Assembly (NCBI RefSeq): GCF_030655415.1
Contig: NZ_JAURVN010000015.1
Location: 310,001 to 374,000, forward strand
Length of the DNA stretch: 64,000 nt
Direction of reading: 5' to 3'
Source: Herminiimonas sp.
GTDB lineage: Bacteria; Pseudomonadota; Gammaproteobacteria; Burkholderiales; Burkholderiaceae
Positions 18,087 through 27,351 of the stretch are shown here, in pieces. Position 1 is the first letter of the stretch, and every line of letters begins with the position of its first letter. Below the pieces are notes generated by a model. That model was not told where the DNA came from, did not search any database, and saw only the letters and a list, made by a program, of their open reading frames with translations. The translations under genes were made by a program, and so were the position numbers.

Positions 18087-19010
18087 ATGTTGCAAGCTTT
18101 TCAACGCGCGCTGAGTGGCTTTGTGCCAAAATCACCCTTCAATCCCGATTTGACCGCAGCCATGGATGATCCCTTCGTATACCTGAACGGCACGATGACT
18201 CCGCTTTCCGAAGCGAAAGTGCCGGTGCTGGACAGAGGCTTTATTTTCGGTGACGGTATTTACGAAGTGATCCCGGTTTATGGCCACAAATTATTCAGGC
18301 CAGAGCAACATTTAGTGCGCCTGTTCCGTGGTCTGGCTGCGGTGAGCATAGATAATCCGCATACCGAACGACAATGGCTGGATCTGATTGAAGAAGTCGT
18401 GCGCCTGCATCCGGCTGCAGATCAACTCGCGTATATTCAAGTCACGCGCGGCGTTGCAAAACGCGTGCATGCTTTCCCGAACAGTGAACCAACGCCGACA
18501 GTTTTTATCATGAGCAATCCGCTGATTCCATTGCCGGATACAGCACGCGAAAATGGTGTGGCCTGCGTCACAATGGAAGACAAGCGCTGGCTGCGTTGCG
18601 AAATCAAATCCATCTCGCTACTCGGCAATGTACTCGCAGCGCAAAATGCAGCCGCCAATGATGCGAATGAAACGATACAGTTTCGTGATGGTTTTTTGAC
18701 AGAAGGTTCGGCATCGAATGTGTGGATAGTCAAGGATGGCAGCCTGATCGGCCCTCCGCGTGACAACCTGATTCTGGAAGGCATACGCTACGGCTTGATG
18801 GAAGAATTGTGCGCTGCCGACCACATCCCATTCAAGACGCAACGCATCTCGCGCGCAGAAGTGTTTGAGGCAGACGAAGTATTATTGTCATCAGCATCAA
18901 AAGAAATACTGCCGGTCGTCACCATCGATGGCAAAGCCATAGCAAATGGCAAACCCGGCCCCATATACAAGAAGTTATATGCCGCTTACCAAGCGGTAAA
19001 AATTGCGTAA
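18087..19010 (+). CDS. dat: D-amino-acid aminotransferase
   Basis: 307 residues. Class IV PLP enzyme: YLNGTMTPLSEAKVPVLDRGFIFGDGIYEV at the N terminus, catalytic lysine in CEIKSISLLGN (about residue 174), FLTEGSASNVWIV and RYGLMEEL. It interconverts D-alanine/2-oxoglutarate and D-glutamate/pyruvate, feeding peptidoglycan D-amino acids. A shorter start at 18162 (MDDPFVYLNG) is equally plausible, since relatives usually begin there; the first 25 residues look non-conserved. First of the cluster dat-ybeD-lipB-lipA. Confidence 0.9.
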   Translation: MLQAFQRALSGFVPKSPFNPDLTAAMDDPFVYLNGTMTPLSEAKVPVLDRGFIFGDGIYEVIPVYGHKLFRPEQHLVRLFRGLAAVSIDNPHTERQWLDLIEEVVRLHPAADQLAYIQVTRGVAKRVHAFPNSEPTPTVFIMSNPLIPLPDTARENGVACVTMEDKRWLRCEIKSISLLGNVLAAQNAAANDANETIQFRDGFLTEGSASNVWIVKDGSLIGPPRDNLILEGIRYGLMEELCAADHIPFKTQRISRAEVFEADEVLLSSASKEILPVVTIDGKAIANGKPGPIYKKLYAAYQAVKIA

Positions 19011-19079
19011 AAATCAAGCGCTTCACGACATCATTCATTTACATCGTTGCGCGACTTGGCAACTACAGAGAGCATCATC

Positions 19080-19385
19080 ATGACCGAACCGACTAAACCG
19101 CTTGATTTGACCAAACCGATAGATCCGTCAGAAAGCCTGATCGAATATCCTAGCGACTTCCCCATCAAAATCATGGGTGCGATGCATGATGAATTCGCCG
19201 CAACCATCGTCGAACTGGTGACGCTGCACGATCCTGAATTCCATGAGGGAAAACTGGAAACTCGCCCGTCTTCCGGCGGCAATTATCTCGCGCTGACAGT
19301 AACGATACGCGCGACCAGTCGTGAACAACTCGATAATCTATATCGTGCTTTGTCCTCGCATCCGATGGTAAAGGTTGTGCTGTAA
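19080..19385 (+). CDS. ybeD: DUF493/YbeD-family protein
   Basis: 101 residues from the ATG at 19080. ACT-like small domain: [26 protein letters not shown] and [40 protein letters not shown] follow the YbeD family. Often encoded just before lipB and thought to regulate lipoate metabolism; function unproven. LipB follows 11 nt after its stop. Confidence 0.93.
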   Translation: MTEPTKPLDLTKPIDPSESLIEYPSDFPIKIMGAMHDEFAATIVELVTLHDPEFHEGKLETRPSSGGNYLALTVTIRATSREQLDNLYRALSSHPMVKVVL

Positions 19386-19396
19386 GCCACGCACGA

Positions 19397-20047
19397 ATGA
19401 CAGCACTCAACCGTCCGCTGGTTCTGCAACGTGGACGCGAAGCCTACGACATCACATTCGCAGCGATGCGCGCATTTACCGATGCGCGCACGCCGCAGAC
19501 TGCCGACGAATTGTGGATAGTCGAGCACCCGCCAGTCTTTACGCTCGGGCTGGCGGCTGATCCTACGCATGTCCTCGACGCGCACGACATTCCAGTCGTG
19601 CAAACCGATAGAGGCGGCGAAGTCACGTATCACGGCCCAGGTCAGGTTGTCATTTATTTACTGCTGGATTTGCGGCGCAATCAAGCCAATTCCCGCGTCT
19701 TTGCCCGCGAACTCGTCAACAAAATTGAGCAGGCGGTGATCGATACGCTGGCGGCGTATAATCTCGCCTGTGAACGCAAGCTCGGTGCGCCCGGTATTTA
19801 CCTGTCGGACGGCCCGATGCAAGGCGCGAAAATCGCCGCACTCGGTTTGAAGATACGTGGCAATGGCTGCACCTATCACGGCGTATCGCTGAATGTTGCG
19901 ATGGATTTGACGCCGTTTTCGTGGATCAACCCCTGCGGTTATGAAGGTTTGGCCACGATCGATATGCAAAGTCTGGGCGTGCAAACGACATTAAGTGCCG
20001 TGCAAAATGCGCTCGCGGAAAAGTTGACGCAAAGCCTGTCCAGATAA
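19397..20047 (+). CDS. lipB: Octanoyl-[ACP]:protein N-octanoyltransferase
   Basis: 216 residues. Transfers octanoate from acyl carrier protein to lipoyl domains. Seen: [17 protein letters not shown], the [12 protein letters not shown] motif (about 73-84), [11 protein letters not shown] with the catalytic Lys (about 142) and [10 protein letters not shown] with the catalytic Cys (about 176). Cytoplasmic; immediately downstream of ybeD and 187 nt before lipA. Confidence 0.96.
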   Translation: MTALNRPLVLQRGREAYDITFAAMRAFTDARTPQTADELWIVEHPPVFTLGLAADPTHVLDAHDIPVVQTDRGGEVTYHGPGQVVIYLLLDLRRNQANSRVFARELVNKIEQAVIDTLAAYNLACERKLGAPGIYLSDGPMQGAKIAALGLKIRGNGCTYHGVSLNVAMDLTPFSWINPCGYEGLATIDMQSLGVQTTLSAVQNALAEKLTQSLSR

Positions 20048-20234
20048 AAGCGATAAGCACGCAGCATTCACCATCCGCATTCCCGTTTTTGCATCGCCGT
20101 TTTTGTATTACCGTATTTATTACCCGCAGCATCCATTTTTATCGTGGCAAAGACGAACGTCCAAGCTACGCGTTGTTATCCAGCGCCGCACCCAGCACTG
20201 TAATGGCAACATTTGACGAAGAGCGACCAGCCCA

Positions 20235-21266
20235 ATGACGATCGAAACGAATCCAGAATCCTCCGCAACAGCTGAAGCTGCTGCTCAAACTGCAGTCCCT
20301 GCCCGCGCTTACAACCCAAGCGAAAAGCAAAAAGGCTCAGCCAAAACCATACGCATCCCGATCAAGGTGATCCCGATGGAACGGCTGCCGAAGCCGGACT
20401 GGATACGCGTCAAAGCCGCCTCGCCATCTACCCGTTTCTACGAAATCAAAGATATTCTGCGCGCCAATAATCTGGTGACGGTATGCGAAGAAGCCAGTTG
20501 CCCGAACATCGGCGAATGCTTCGGCAAAGGCACCGCAACCTTCATGATCATGGGCGACAAATGTACGCGTCGCTGCCCATTCTGCGACGTCGGCCACGGC
20601 CGCCCAGATCCACTCGATGTGAACGAACCCGAGAATCTCGCAAAAACCATCGCTGCTTTACGCCTCAGCTATGTCGTCATCACCTCAGTTGATCGCGACG
20701 ATTTGCGCGACGGCGGTGCTGGCCATTTCGCCGAATGCATACGTCGCGTACGCGAACTTTCGCCGAATACCCGCATTGAAGTGTTGGTACCCGACTTCCG
20801 CGGCCGCATGGATAAAGCATTAGAGATTCTGAATCTCGCACCACCAGACGTCATGAACCACAATCTGGAAACCGCACCGCGCCTCTACAAAGAAGCGCGC
20901 CCTGGTTCCGATTACGCCTACTCATTGAATTTGCTGAAACGCTTCAAGGCACTGCATCCAAATACGCCAACCAAATCCGGCATCATGGTCGGCCTCGGCG
21001 AAACCGACGAAGAAGTATTGCAAGTCATGCGCGACATGCGCGCTCACGATGTCGACATGCTGACCATAGGCCAGTACCTGATGCCTAGCGGCGACCATTT
21101 GCCGGTACGTCGCTATGTGCATCCCGACACTTTTAAAATGTATGAAGAAGAAGCCTACAAAATGGGCTTCGCACATGCAGCGGTCGGCGCGATGGTACGC
21201 AGCTCTTATCACGCAGATCAGCAGGCGCATGGTGTAACCACCGGCGGCGGAATCAGTAGCCAATAA
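20235..21266 (+). CDS. lipA: Lipoyl synthase
   Basis: 343 residues. Radical SAM enzyme inserting two sulfurs into octanoyl groups. Seen: the auxiliary cluster motif [12 protein letters not shown] (Cys about 83, 88, 94), the radical SAM motif CTRRCPFC (about 109-116) and the family-specific C-terminal RSSYHADQ. The N-terminal 40 residues are Ala/Thr-rich and typical of betaproteobacterial LipA. The 187 nt before it contain no gene. Confidence 0.97.
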   Translation: MTIETNPESSATAEAAAQTAVPARAYNPSEKQKGSAKTIRIPIKVIPMERLPKPDWIRVKAASPSTRFYEIKDILRANNLVTVCEEASCPNIGECFGKGTATFMIMGDKCTRRCPFCDVGHGRPDPLDVNEPENLAKTIAALRLSYVVITSVDRDDLRDGGAGHFAECIRRVRELSPNTRIEVLVPDFRGRMDKALEILNLAPPDVMNHNLETAPRLYKEARPGSDYAYSLNLLKRFKALHPNTPTKSGIMVGLGETDEEVLQVMRDMRAHDVDMLTIGQYLMPSGDHLPVRRYVHPDTFKMYEEEAYKMGFAHAAVGAMVRSSYHADQQAHGVTTGGGISSQ

Positions 21267-21322
21267 ACGAAGCAGCGCAAGATGGTTTCAGCCGCAGATG
21301 CAGCATCACCAAGAGGAAACGA

Positions 21323-22909
21323 ATGGTTTTCGGTATTTCATTAATTCTGGTGATCTTACTGGCAGTGGTTGCGGGGTTCGCACCGCAACCATTTGAGGCT
21401 GTCAGCAATGCAGCGCTGGCAGCGGTCATCCAGCATGCCGGCTGGCTCTATCTGCTCATCGTGTTCCTGACTTTGGTGTTTCTTGCCTACCTTGCATTCG
21501 GCCCCACTGCAAAATTGCGGATAGGCGGACGCGATGCCGAACCAGAATTTTCGAACTCGACCTGGCTGTCCATGTTGTTTGCCGCGGGCATGGGCATAGG
21601 TCTGGTTTTCTGGGGCGCGGCTGAGCCTATCTCGCATCTGGTCACACCGCCGGAAGGATTGACACCACATACATCACAAGCCGCTCGAGCTGCGATGCGC
21701 TACACCTTCTTCCACTGGGGTCTGCATCCGTGGGCAATCTACGCGTTGATGGGATTGGCCATCGCCTGGTTTCAATACAACCGCAACGGCCGCGGTCTGA
21801 TCAGCGACTTGCTGCAACCACTAATCGGCGACCGGCATCTCGGATGGATAGGCAAGCTGGTCAACATTGTTGCTGTCGTCGCCACTGCGATAGGCGTGGC
21901 GACTACGCTGGGCTTTGGCACCATGCAGATCAGCGCAGGTATTCATCGCGTTTTCGGCCTGCCAAATGGCATAGTCATGCAGTTATCGGTGATTGCCATT
22001 TGCTTCGTGCTATACATGGCATCCAGCATTAGCGGAGTTGATCGCGGCATCAAATGGCTATCAAGCTTCAATCTTGCATTGGCCGGGGTACTGCTGCTGG
22101 CAGTCGCATTGCTGGGGCCAACCAGCTTCATCTTTGAAAACTTTACTACGACGCTAGGCAGCTACCTCGACCATCTGGTGGATATGAGCCTGCGTATGTC
22201 GCCGTTCTCTGCCAACACCTGGGTGGCCGACTGGACAATTTTTTACTGGGCTTGGTGGATTTCCTGGTCACCATTCGTGGGCGCTTTCATTGCGCGCGTA
22301 TCGTACGGGCGCACCGTGCGCGAGTTTGTGTTCGGTGTGGTCGTCGCGCCCAGCCTGCTGGGCTTTGTGTGGTTTGCCACCTTTGGTGGTACCGCACTAT
22401 GGAGTCAGATTTTCGGTGGAGTAGACATGGCAGGTGCGCTTGCAGCCGGGCACGAGACGGTGCTATTCCGCATGTATGACGCCCTGCCGCTATCCTCGCT
22501 GCTGTCTGGTCTGACAATTCTGTTGTTAGTGATTTTCTTCGTCACTTCCGCTGACTCGGCTGTGCTCGTGCTGGGATCGATGTCCAGTGAATCCTCTGGC
22601 GATCCGACACTGCCACGCAAGTTTGCATGGGGTATCGCCATCGCACTGATCGCCGTGGCGATGCTGATGGCTGGCGGTCTACAGGCACTGCAGACGCTGA
22701 TCACTGTGGCCGCACTACCGTTTGCGCTCTTAATGCTTGCCGTGATGATCGGACTGTACCGTGTGCTAAGCGTGGAAGCGTCACGCGAGAAAGCCGAAGA
22801 AAGACGTGCGCGCCGTGCGATTGAAGACTGGATTGCACGTGAGCAGCGTGAGAAGAACATCGCTCAGCCAACCGGCAAGGCGACTGATGGCAGCGCTGAA
22901 CCGCAATGA
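21323..22909 (+). CDS. BCCT-family transporter
   Basis: 528 residues, twelve predicted membrane segments; ATG preceded by AGAGGAAACGA. Seen: the BCCT core MLFAAGMGIGLVFWGAAEPI and the Trp-rich signature WAWWISWSPFVGAFIARVSYGRTVRE (about 306-330), plus FFVTSADSAV. The family imports betaine, choline or carnitine with Na+ or H+ for osmoprotection or nutrition. Whether this is BetT- or BetP-like cannot be fixed; the C-terminal tail is short (about 40 charged residues), without a long osmosensory extension. Confidence 0.92.
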   Translation: MVFGISLILVILLAVVAGFAPQPFEAVSNAALAAVIQHAGWLYLLIVFLTLVFLAYLAFGPTAKLRIGGRDAEPEFSNSTWLSMLFAAGMGIGLVFWGAAEPISHLVTPPEGLTPHTSQAARAAMRYTFFHWGLHPWAIYALMGLAIAWFQYNRNGRGLISDLLQPLIGDRHLGWIGKLVNIVAVVATAIGVATTLGFGTMQISAGIHRVFGLPNGIVMQLSVIAICFVLYMASSISGVDRGIKWLSSFNLALAGVLLLAVALLGPTSFIFENFTTTLGSYLDHLVDMSLRMSPFSANTWVADWTIFYWAWWISWSPFVGAFIARVSYGRTVREFVFGVVVAPSLLGFVWFATFGGTALWSQIFGGVDMAGALAAGHETVLFRMYDALPLSSLLSGLTILLLVIFFVTSADSAVLVLGSMSSESSGDPTLPRKFAWGIAIALIAVAMLMAGGLQALQTLITVAALPFALLMLAVMIGLYRVLSVEASREKAEERRARRAIEDWIAREQREKNIAQPTGKATDGSAEPQ

Positions 22910-23070
22910 TAAATCAGTGCATATATTTTAAGCAGCTCGACGCAGACATCAGCAAAATGACGAAGCGGCGAGCAACTATTACAATGCAACGCAACTAAGA
23001 ATCACCTTTTTAGCTGGATTGTGCAGCCTCTGCATAATTTAAAAAATAATAAAATCCTGGGTAACGCACG

Positions 23071-24351
23071 ATGAGCAATTCTGACTCCAAAAAAATAAAT
23101 TCTCCGTCCACAGTTCTGTTCGCCAGCCTGATCGGCACCACGATCGAGTTCTTTGATTTTTATATTTACGCAACTGCGGCGGTGCTGGTTTTTCCTCATC
23201 TGTTTTTCCCTTCATCCAGTCCGACTGCTGCGGTGCTGCAATCGCTGGCAACTTTTGCCATCGCATTTTTTGCGCGCCCGATCGGCTCTGCCGTTTTCGG
23301 CCATTACGGTGATCGCATCGGACGCAAGGCGACGCTGGTTGCTGCACTGCTGACCATGGGGATATCAACTGTTGCGATTGGTTTGCTGCCGACCTACGAA
23401 ACGATAGGTACATTGGCGCCGTTGCTGCTGGCCTTGTGTCGCTTCGGTCAAGGTCTGGGACTTGGCGGCGAATGGGGCGGCGCAGTTTTACTCGCTACTG
23501 AAAATGCACCACCGGGAAAAATCGCCTGGTATGGTTGCTTTCCACAATTGGGTGCGCCGCTGGGCTTCTTCATGTCGGGCGGAATTTTCTTGTTGCTGAG
23601 CGAAACGCTGACCAATGAACAATTCTTCAGCTACGGCTGGCGCATTCCTTTCCTCGCCAGTGCAGTGTTGGTGCTGGTCGGTTTGTATGTGCGTTTGAAA
23701 ATTACGGAAACACCCGCTTTCCAAAAAGTGTTGGACCAAGGCGAGCGCGTCAAACTGCCACTCGCGACGGTATTCCGCGATCATGGTCGCATGCTGGTGT
23801 TGGGCACCATCATCGCGCTCGCAACCTTCGTTTTGTTTTACCTGATGACGGTGTTCGCCTTGAGTTGGGGTACCACAGCGCTCGGATATTCACGTCAAGA
23901 ATTTCTGATCGTCCAATTGTTTGCGGTCGTGTTCTTTGCGATCACGATTCCGGTCTCCGCTTTGCTAGCCGACAAATACGGTAGACGTATCACGATGATT
24001 CTGGTGTCCATCGGCATGATTATTTTTGGCTTGGTGATGACGCCTATGTTTGTAGCTAACGACCTGGTTAGCGTGACGATATTTCTATCGCTGGGATTGG
24101 CATTCATGGGCATGACTTACGGTCCGCTCGGCACGATGCTGTCTGAGCTCTTCCCTCCAGAAATTCGCTACACAGGCGTTTCTTTGACCTTCAATCTGGG
24201 CGGGATTTTTGGCGCATCGCTGGCGCCGTATGCCGCGACGTGGCTGGCGACCAATTATGGTTTGCACTACGTCGGCTTTTATCTGTCGGGCGCAGCGGCC
24301 TTGAGTCTGATTGCTTTAGCCTTGGTCGGCAAACCGAAACAAGCTATGTAA
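23071..24351 (+). CDS. MFS transporter, metabolite:H+ symporter type
   Basis: 426 residues, twelve membrane segments. Seen: GTTIEFFDFYIYATAAVLVFP near the start, the loop 2-3 motif GHYGDRIGRKATLV (about 81-94), RFGQGLGLGGEWGGAVLLATENAP and the loop 8-9 motif ADKYGRRITM. This is the MHS subfamily (ShiA, KgtP, ProP, citrate and dicarboxylate permeases). Substrate not assignable. It follows the BCCT gene by 161 nt and has its own terminator. Confidence 0.9.
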   Translation: MSNSDSKKINSPSTVLFASLIGTTIEFFDFYIYATAAVLVFPHLFFPSSSPTAAVLQSLATFAIAFFARPIGSAVFGHYGDRIGRKATLVAALLTMGISTVAIGLLPTYETIGTLAPLLLALCRFGQGLGLGGEWGGAVLLATENAPPGKIAWYGCFPQLGAPLGFFMSGGIFLLLSETLTNEQFFSYGWRIPFLASAVLVLVGLYVRLKITETPAFQKVLDQGERVKLPLATVFRDHGRMLVLGTIIALATFVLFYLMTVFALSWGTTALGYSRQEFLIVQLFAVVFFAITIPVSALLADKYGRRITMILVSIGMIIFGLVMTPMFVANDLVSVTIFLSLGLAFMGMTYGPLGTMLSELFPPEIRYTGVSLTFNLGGIFGASLAPYAATWLATNYGLHYVGFYLSGAAALSLIALALVGKPKQAM

Positions 24352-24374
24352 GTTTTTATAAAATAAAATCTTAC

Positions 24375-24411
24375 AAAAAAAGGGAGCATGTGATTACATG
24401 CTCCCTTTTTT
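24375..24411. terminator. Terminator after MFS gene
   Basis: A perfect 11-bp stem (24381-24391 agggagcatgt; 24396-24406) with a GATT tetraloop and A/T tracts on both sides. Bidirectional; it also serves the convergent ABC exporter gene whose stop is at 24472. Confidence 0.9.
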
Positions 24412-24471
24412 ATTTTCATCAGACTGGCAGTTCACACCATTTGATGTTTTAAACGCGCTTCAAATTCACCA

Positions 24472-26328
24472 TCAACCATTGGCGATTAATTGATCGTCAT
24501 CTGCTTCTTCACCGAGGAAGCCACCACTTTGATGCGCCCACAAGCGCGCATACAAACCATTCTGTTGCAGCAGTTCGTGATGTGTACCTTGTTCGACGAT
24601 GCGGCCTTTATCCAGCACGATCAATCTATCCATCGCGGCAATCGTCGATAGTCGATGCGCAATCGCTACTACGGTTTTGCCTTCCATCAGTTCATACAAG
24701 CTGGTTTGAATTGCGGCCTCGACTTCTGAATCGAGCGCACTGGTTGCCTCATCCAGCAACAGTATTGGCGCATCTTTCAACATCACGCGCGCGATCGCAA
24801 TCCGCTGACGCTGACCGCCGGATAATTTGACGCCGCGCTCACCGACATGCGCGTCGTAACCGGTACGGCCTTTGGCATCACTCAAGTTCAAAATAAAATC
24901 GTGGGCTTCAGCGCGCTTGGCCGCATCGGTCATGTCGGCATCGCTAGCATCGGGTCTGCCATACAAAATGTTGTCACGTACCGAACGATGCAAGAGCGAA
25001 GTATCTTGCGTGACCATGCCGACCTGCGCGCGCAGACTGTTTTGCGTGACGTGTGCAATATTCTGGCCGTCAATCAAAATCCGACCTGACTCCAGATCAT
25101 AGAAGCGCAGCAGCAAATTAACGATCGTCGATTTACCCGCACCGGATCGGCCGACCAGTCCGACCTTCTCGCCTGGACGTATCGTCAGATCCATCTGATC
25201 GATCACTGCACGCGTACCGCCATAAGCGAAGCCGATGTTATCGAAGGTCAACTCGCCCTTGGCTACTTGCAAAGGTTTTGCATCAGCAGCGTCGGTCACT
25301 GTATGTACGCGTGACAGCGTGTTGATACCGTCCTGCACGGTACCGACTTGCTCGAACAGCGATGACATTTCCCACATGACCCAATGTGACATACCGTTCA
25401 GGCGCAAAGCCATTGCGGTCGCGGCGGCAACGGCACCTACCCCGATCTGACCCATCGCCCATAACCACAACGCGACACCAGCAGTGCCGAGGATCAACAA
25501 CATGCTGAGGCTGTGATTGACGACTTCAAAACCGCTGACCAAACGCATTTGTCCATGTACCGAAACCATGAACTCTTTCATCGCGCTGCGGGCATAACCG
25601 GCTTCACGACCAGCATGCGAAAACAATTTGACGGTACTGATGTTAGTGTACGCATCGGTGATACGGCCGGTCATCAGCGAACGCGCATCAGCCTGCTTGC
25701 GCGAAACCTTGCTCAAACGCGGGACGAAGTAACGCAAGGCGCACAAATAGAAAAATGCCCACGTCAAAAACGGTACCAGCAGCCAGCGATCAAAGCTGCC
25801 GACCACGGTCACCAACGTGACGAAGTAAATCAGGACGAACACCAGAATGTCGCACGTGATCATGCACACATCGCGCACCGCCAGCGCTGTCTGCATGACC
25901 TTGGTCGCGACACGACCGGCAAATTCATCCTGATAAAAACCCATGCTTTGATTCAGCATCATGCGGTGAAAATTCCAGCGCAACTGCATAGGGAAGTTAC
26001 CGGACAGCGTCTGATGCTTGAAGAAAGTCTGCAACGCCACAAGGATCACGCTCAGCATGACGATGGCCGCCAGCCACAAAAGATTGTCGCCTTCCTGTTG
26101 CCACAACATTGCCGGCTCGACATGCGCCAGCCAATCGACAATGCGACCCATCATCGCGAACAATAATGCCTCGAACGCACCAGTCGCAGCCGTGACCACC
26201 GTCATCGCCAGGATGTAACGACGCGCGCCTTTGGTACACGACCAGATAAATGCAAGAAAGCCGCGCGGCGGTGTCGCCGGCACTTCTTCCTGATACGGAT
26301 GCAACAATTTTTCAAACCAGCCCAGCAT
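24472..26328 (-). CDS. ABC exporter, fused membrane and ATPase domains
   Basis: 618 residues. Six membrane helices (about 35-330) with the exporter coupling region GFYQDEFAGRVATKVMQTA. ATPase domain from about 360: Walker A GRSGAGKSTI, Q loop MVTQDTSLLHRSV, signature LSGGQRQRIAIARVML, Walker B ILLLDEATSALD and His switch AHRLSTI. It belongs to the homodimeric multidrug/lipid exporter class (MsbA/LmrA-like), but the N terminus PYQEEVPATPPRGFLAFIWSC marks a subgroup usually called only multidrug ABC transporter. The substrate is unknown. Single-gene unit. Confidence 0.93.
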   Translation of the reverse strand: MLGWFEKLLHPYQEEVPATPPRGFLAFIWSCTKGARRYILAMTVVTAATGAFEALLFAMMGRIVDWLAHVEPAMLWQQEGDNLLWLAAIVMLSVILVALQTFFKHQTLSGNFPMQLRWNFHRMMLNQSMGFYQDEFAGRVATKVMQTALAVRDVCMITCDILVFVLIYFVTLVTVVGSFDRWLLVPFLTWAFFYLCALRYFVPRLSKVSRKQADARSLMTGRITDAYTNISTVKLFSHAGREAGYARSAMKEFMVSVHGQMRLVSGFEVVNHSLSMLLILGTAGVALWLWAMGQIGVGAVAAATAMALRLNGMSHWVMWEMSSLFEQVGTVQDGINTLSRVHTVTDAADAKPLQVAKGELTFDNIGFAYGGTRAVIDQMDLTIRPGEKVGLVGRSGAGKSTIVNLLLRFYDLESGRILIDGQNIAHVTQNSLRAQVGMVTQDTSLLHRSVRDNILYGRPDASDADMTDAAKRAEAHDFILNLSDAKGRTGYDAHVGERGVKLSGGQRQRIAIARVMLKDAPILLLDEATSALDSEVEAAIQTSLYELMEGKTVVAIAHRLSTIAAMDRLIVLDKGRIVEQGTHHELLQQNGLYARLWAHQSGGFLGEEADDDQLIANG

Positions 26329-26547
26329 TTAATTCTCCAAATAACGATCATTCACGGATCGCTGTTACTTCTCGTTGTTACTTTTCGCTATTACTTCTTA
26401 TGTGCACTAAATAATTCTCGCCGAAAAATTCGCGAAGACAGATTATCGCTTACTCGACACATCAACGTCGGTCGTCAAACTACTTTGTGATGTGCGGTGC
26501 ATCGGCTACTCTATGGCTCTCACTATTCATTTCCCAAAGAAAATCTC

Positions 26548-26994
26548 ATGATCATTGCGAAATTTCTACACATCCTCGGATTCACTATTTGGGTAGGCGG
26601 CATGTTCTTCGCCCATAACGCGTTGCGCCCTGTTGTCGCAGTGACATTAGAACCGCCGCAACGCCTGACTTTATTGGCAGGTGTATTCACCAAATTTTTC
26701 TTGTGGGTATGGATTTCAATTGCGCTGATTTTCGGTAGCGGAATGGCAATGATGGCCGGCATGGGCAAACCGCCACTGCACGTCATGCTGATGTTTGTGC
26801 TCGCGGTTGTGATGCTGCTGATTTTTTCTCACATCTTCTTTGCGCCTTATCGTCGCTTGAAACGCGCAGTCGCAGCACAAGACTGGAAAGCCGGCGGCGC
26901 CGCAATGGCCACCATACGCAAACTGGTCGCCGTCAATCTGATCATCGGCTTGCTGACGATTACGATTGGCACCTTGGGACCACTTGCACTGTAA
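26548..26994 (+). CDS. CopD-like membrane protein
   Basis: 148 residues from the ATG at 26548; an upstream in-frame start at 26497 adds 17 unlikely residues. Four membrane segments. KFLHILGFTIWVGGMFF with the conserved His and Gly, and the later HIFFAPYRRLKRAV, fit the CopD/DUF2214-like cytochrome-b-type fold. Such proteins may bind copper or haem through the conserved histidines. No copper genes are adjacent; role unknown. Confidence 0.75.
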   Translation: MIIAKFLHILGFTIWVGGMFFAHNALRPVVAVTLEPPQRLTLLAGVFTKFFLWVWISIALIFGSGMAMMAGMGKPPLHVMLMFVLAVVMLLIFSHIFFAPYRRLKRAVAAQDWKAGGAAMATIRKLVAVNLIIGLLTITIGTLGPLAL

Positions 26995-27351
26995 AAATTG
27001 CTCGTCGAAAAAGATCGCGGATGATTTTCTGTCCGCGACTTTTCATCATGCCCTTATAATATTGGCTGAAGCAAACTTGATGCGTGCAACATTTGCATCA
27101 AATCTTCAGTATCAAGTAAGTACCGCGACGTTTAAACACATCGCACTCAACGCAAACCTGTCAGGCCTTTAGTCTGGTTGTTGAGAGTTGTATCCAGTCC
27201 TGGACTGTGACCGACGCAAGTCATACGCTGATCTCTACACATTGAGGAGATATTTTTATCAATCAAGAATTCTCGCGCCCATGCGATGCGAGCCGTGTCT
27301 GCTGATTTTTACTGATATTGGCTGATTATTTTTCCTGAAGATTTACTGCGC
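26995..27351. other. 357-nt intergenic region before the pha operon
   Basis: Contains a terminator (27008-27044) and, at 27195-27207, the palindrome CAGTCC-T-GGACTG. A GAGGAG-like site with no start follows (27243-27250). It must hold the promoter of the antiporter operon; I see no convincing -35/-10 pair and no supported ORF. Confidence 0.5.
27008..27044 (+). terminator. Terminator after CopD-like gene
   Basis: Stem tcgcgga / tccgcga (27015-27021 and 27032-27038), extended by an imperfect GAAAAA / CTTTTC outer pair, ending in a short T-run. Fourteen nt after the CopD-like stop. Confidence 0.65.

Noticed and set aside
20048..20234. Short CCGTTTTTG/CCGTATTT repeats between lipB and lipA
   Set aside because: Low-complexity, two or three loose units only; no tandem array or CRISPR-like pattern.
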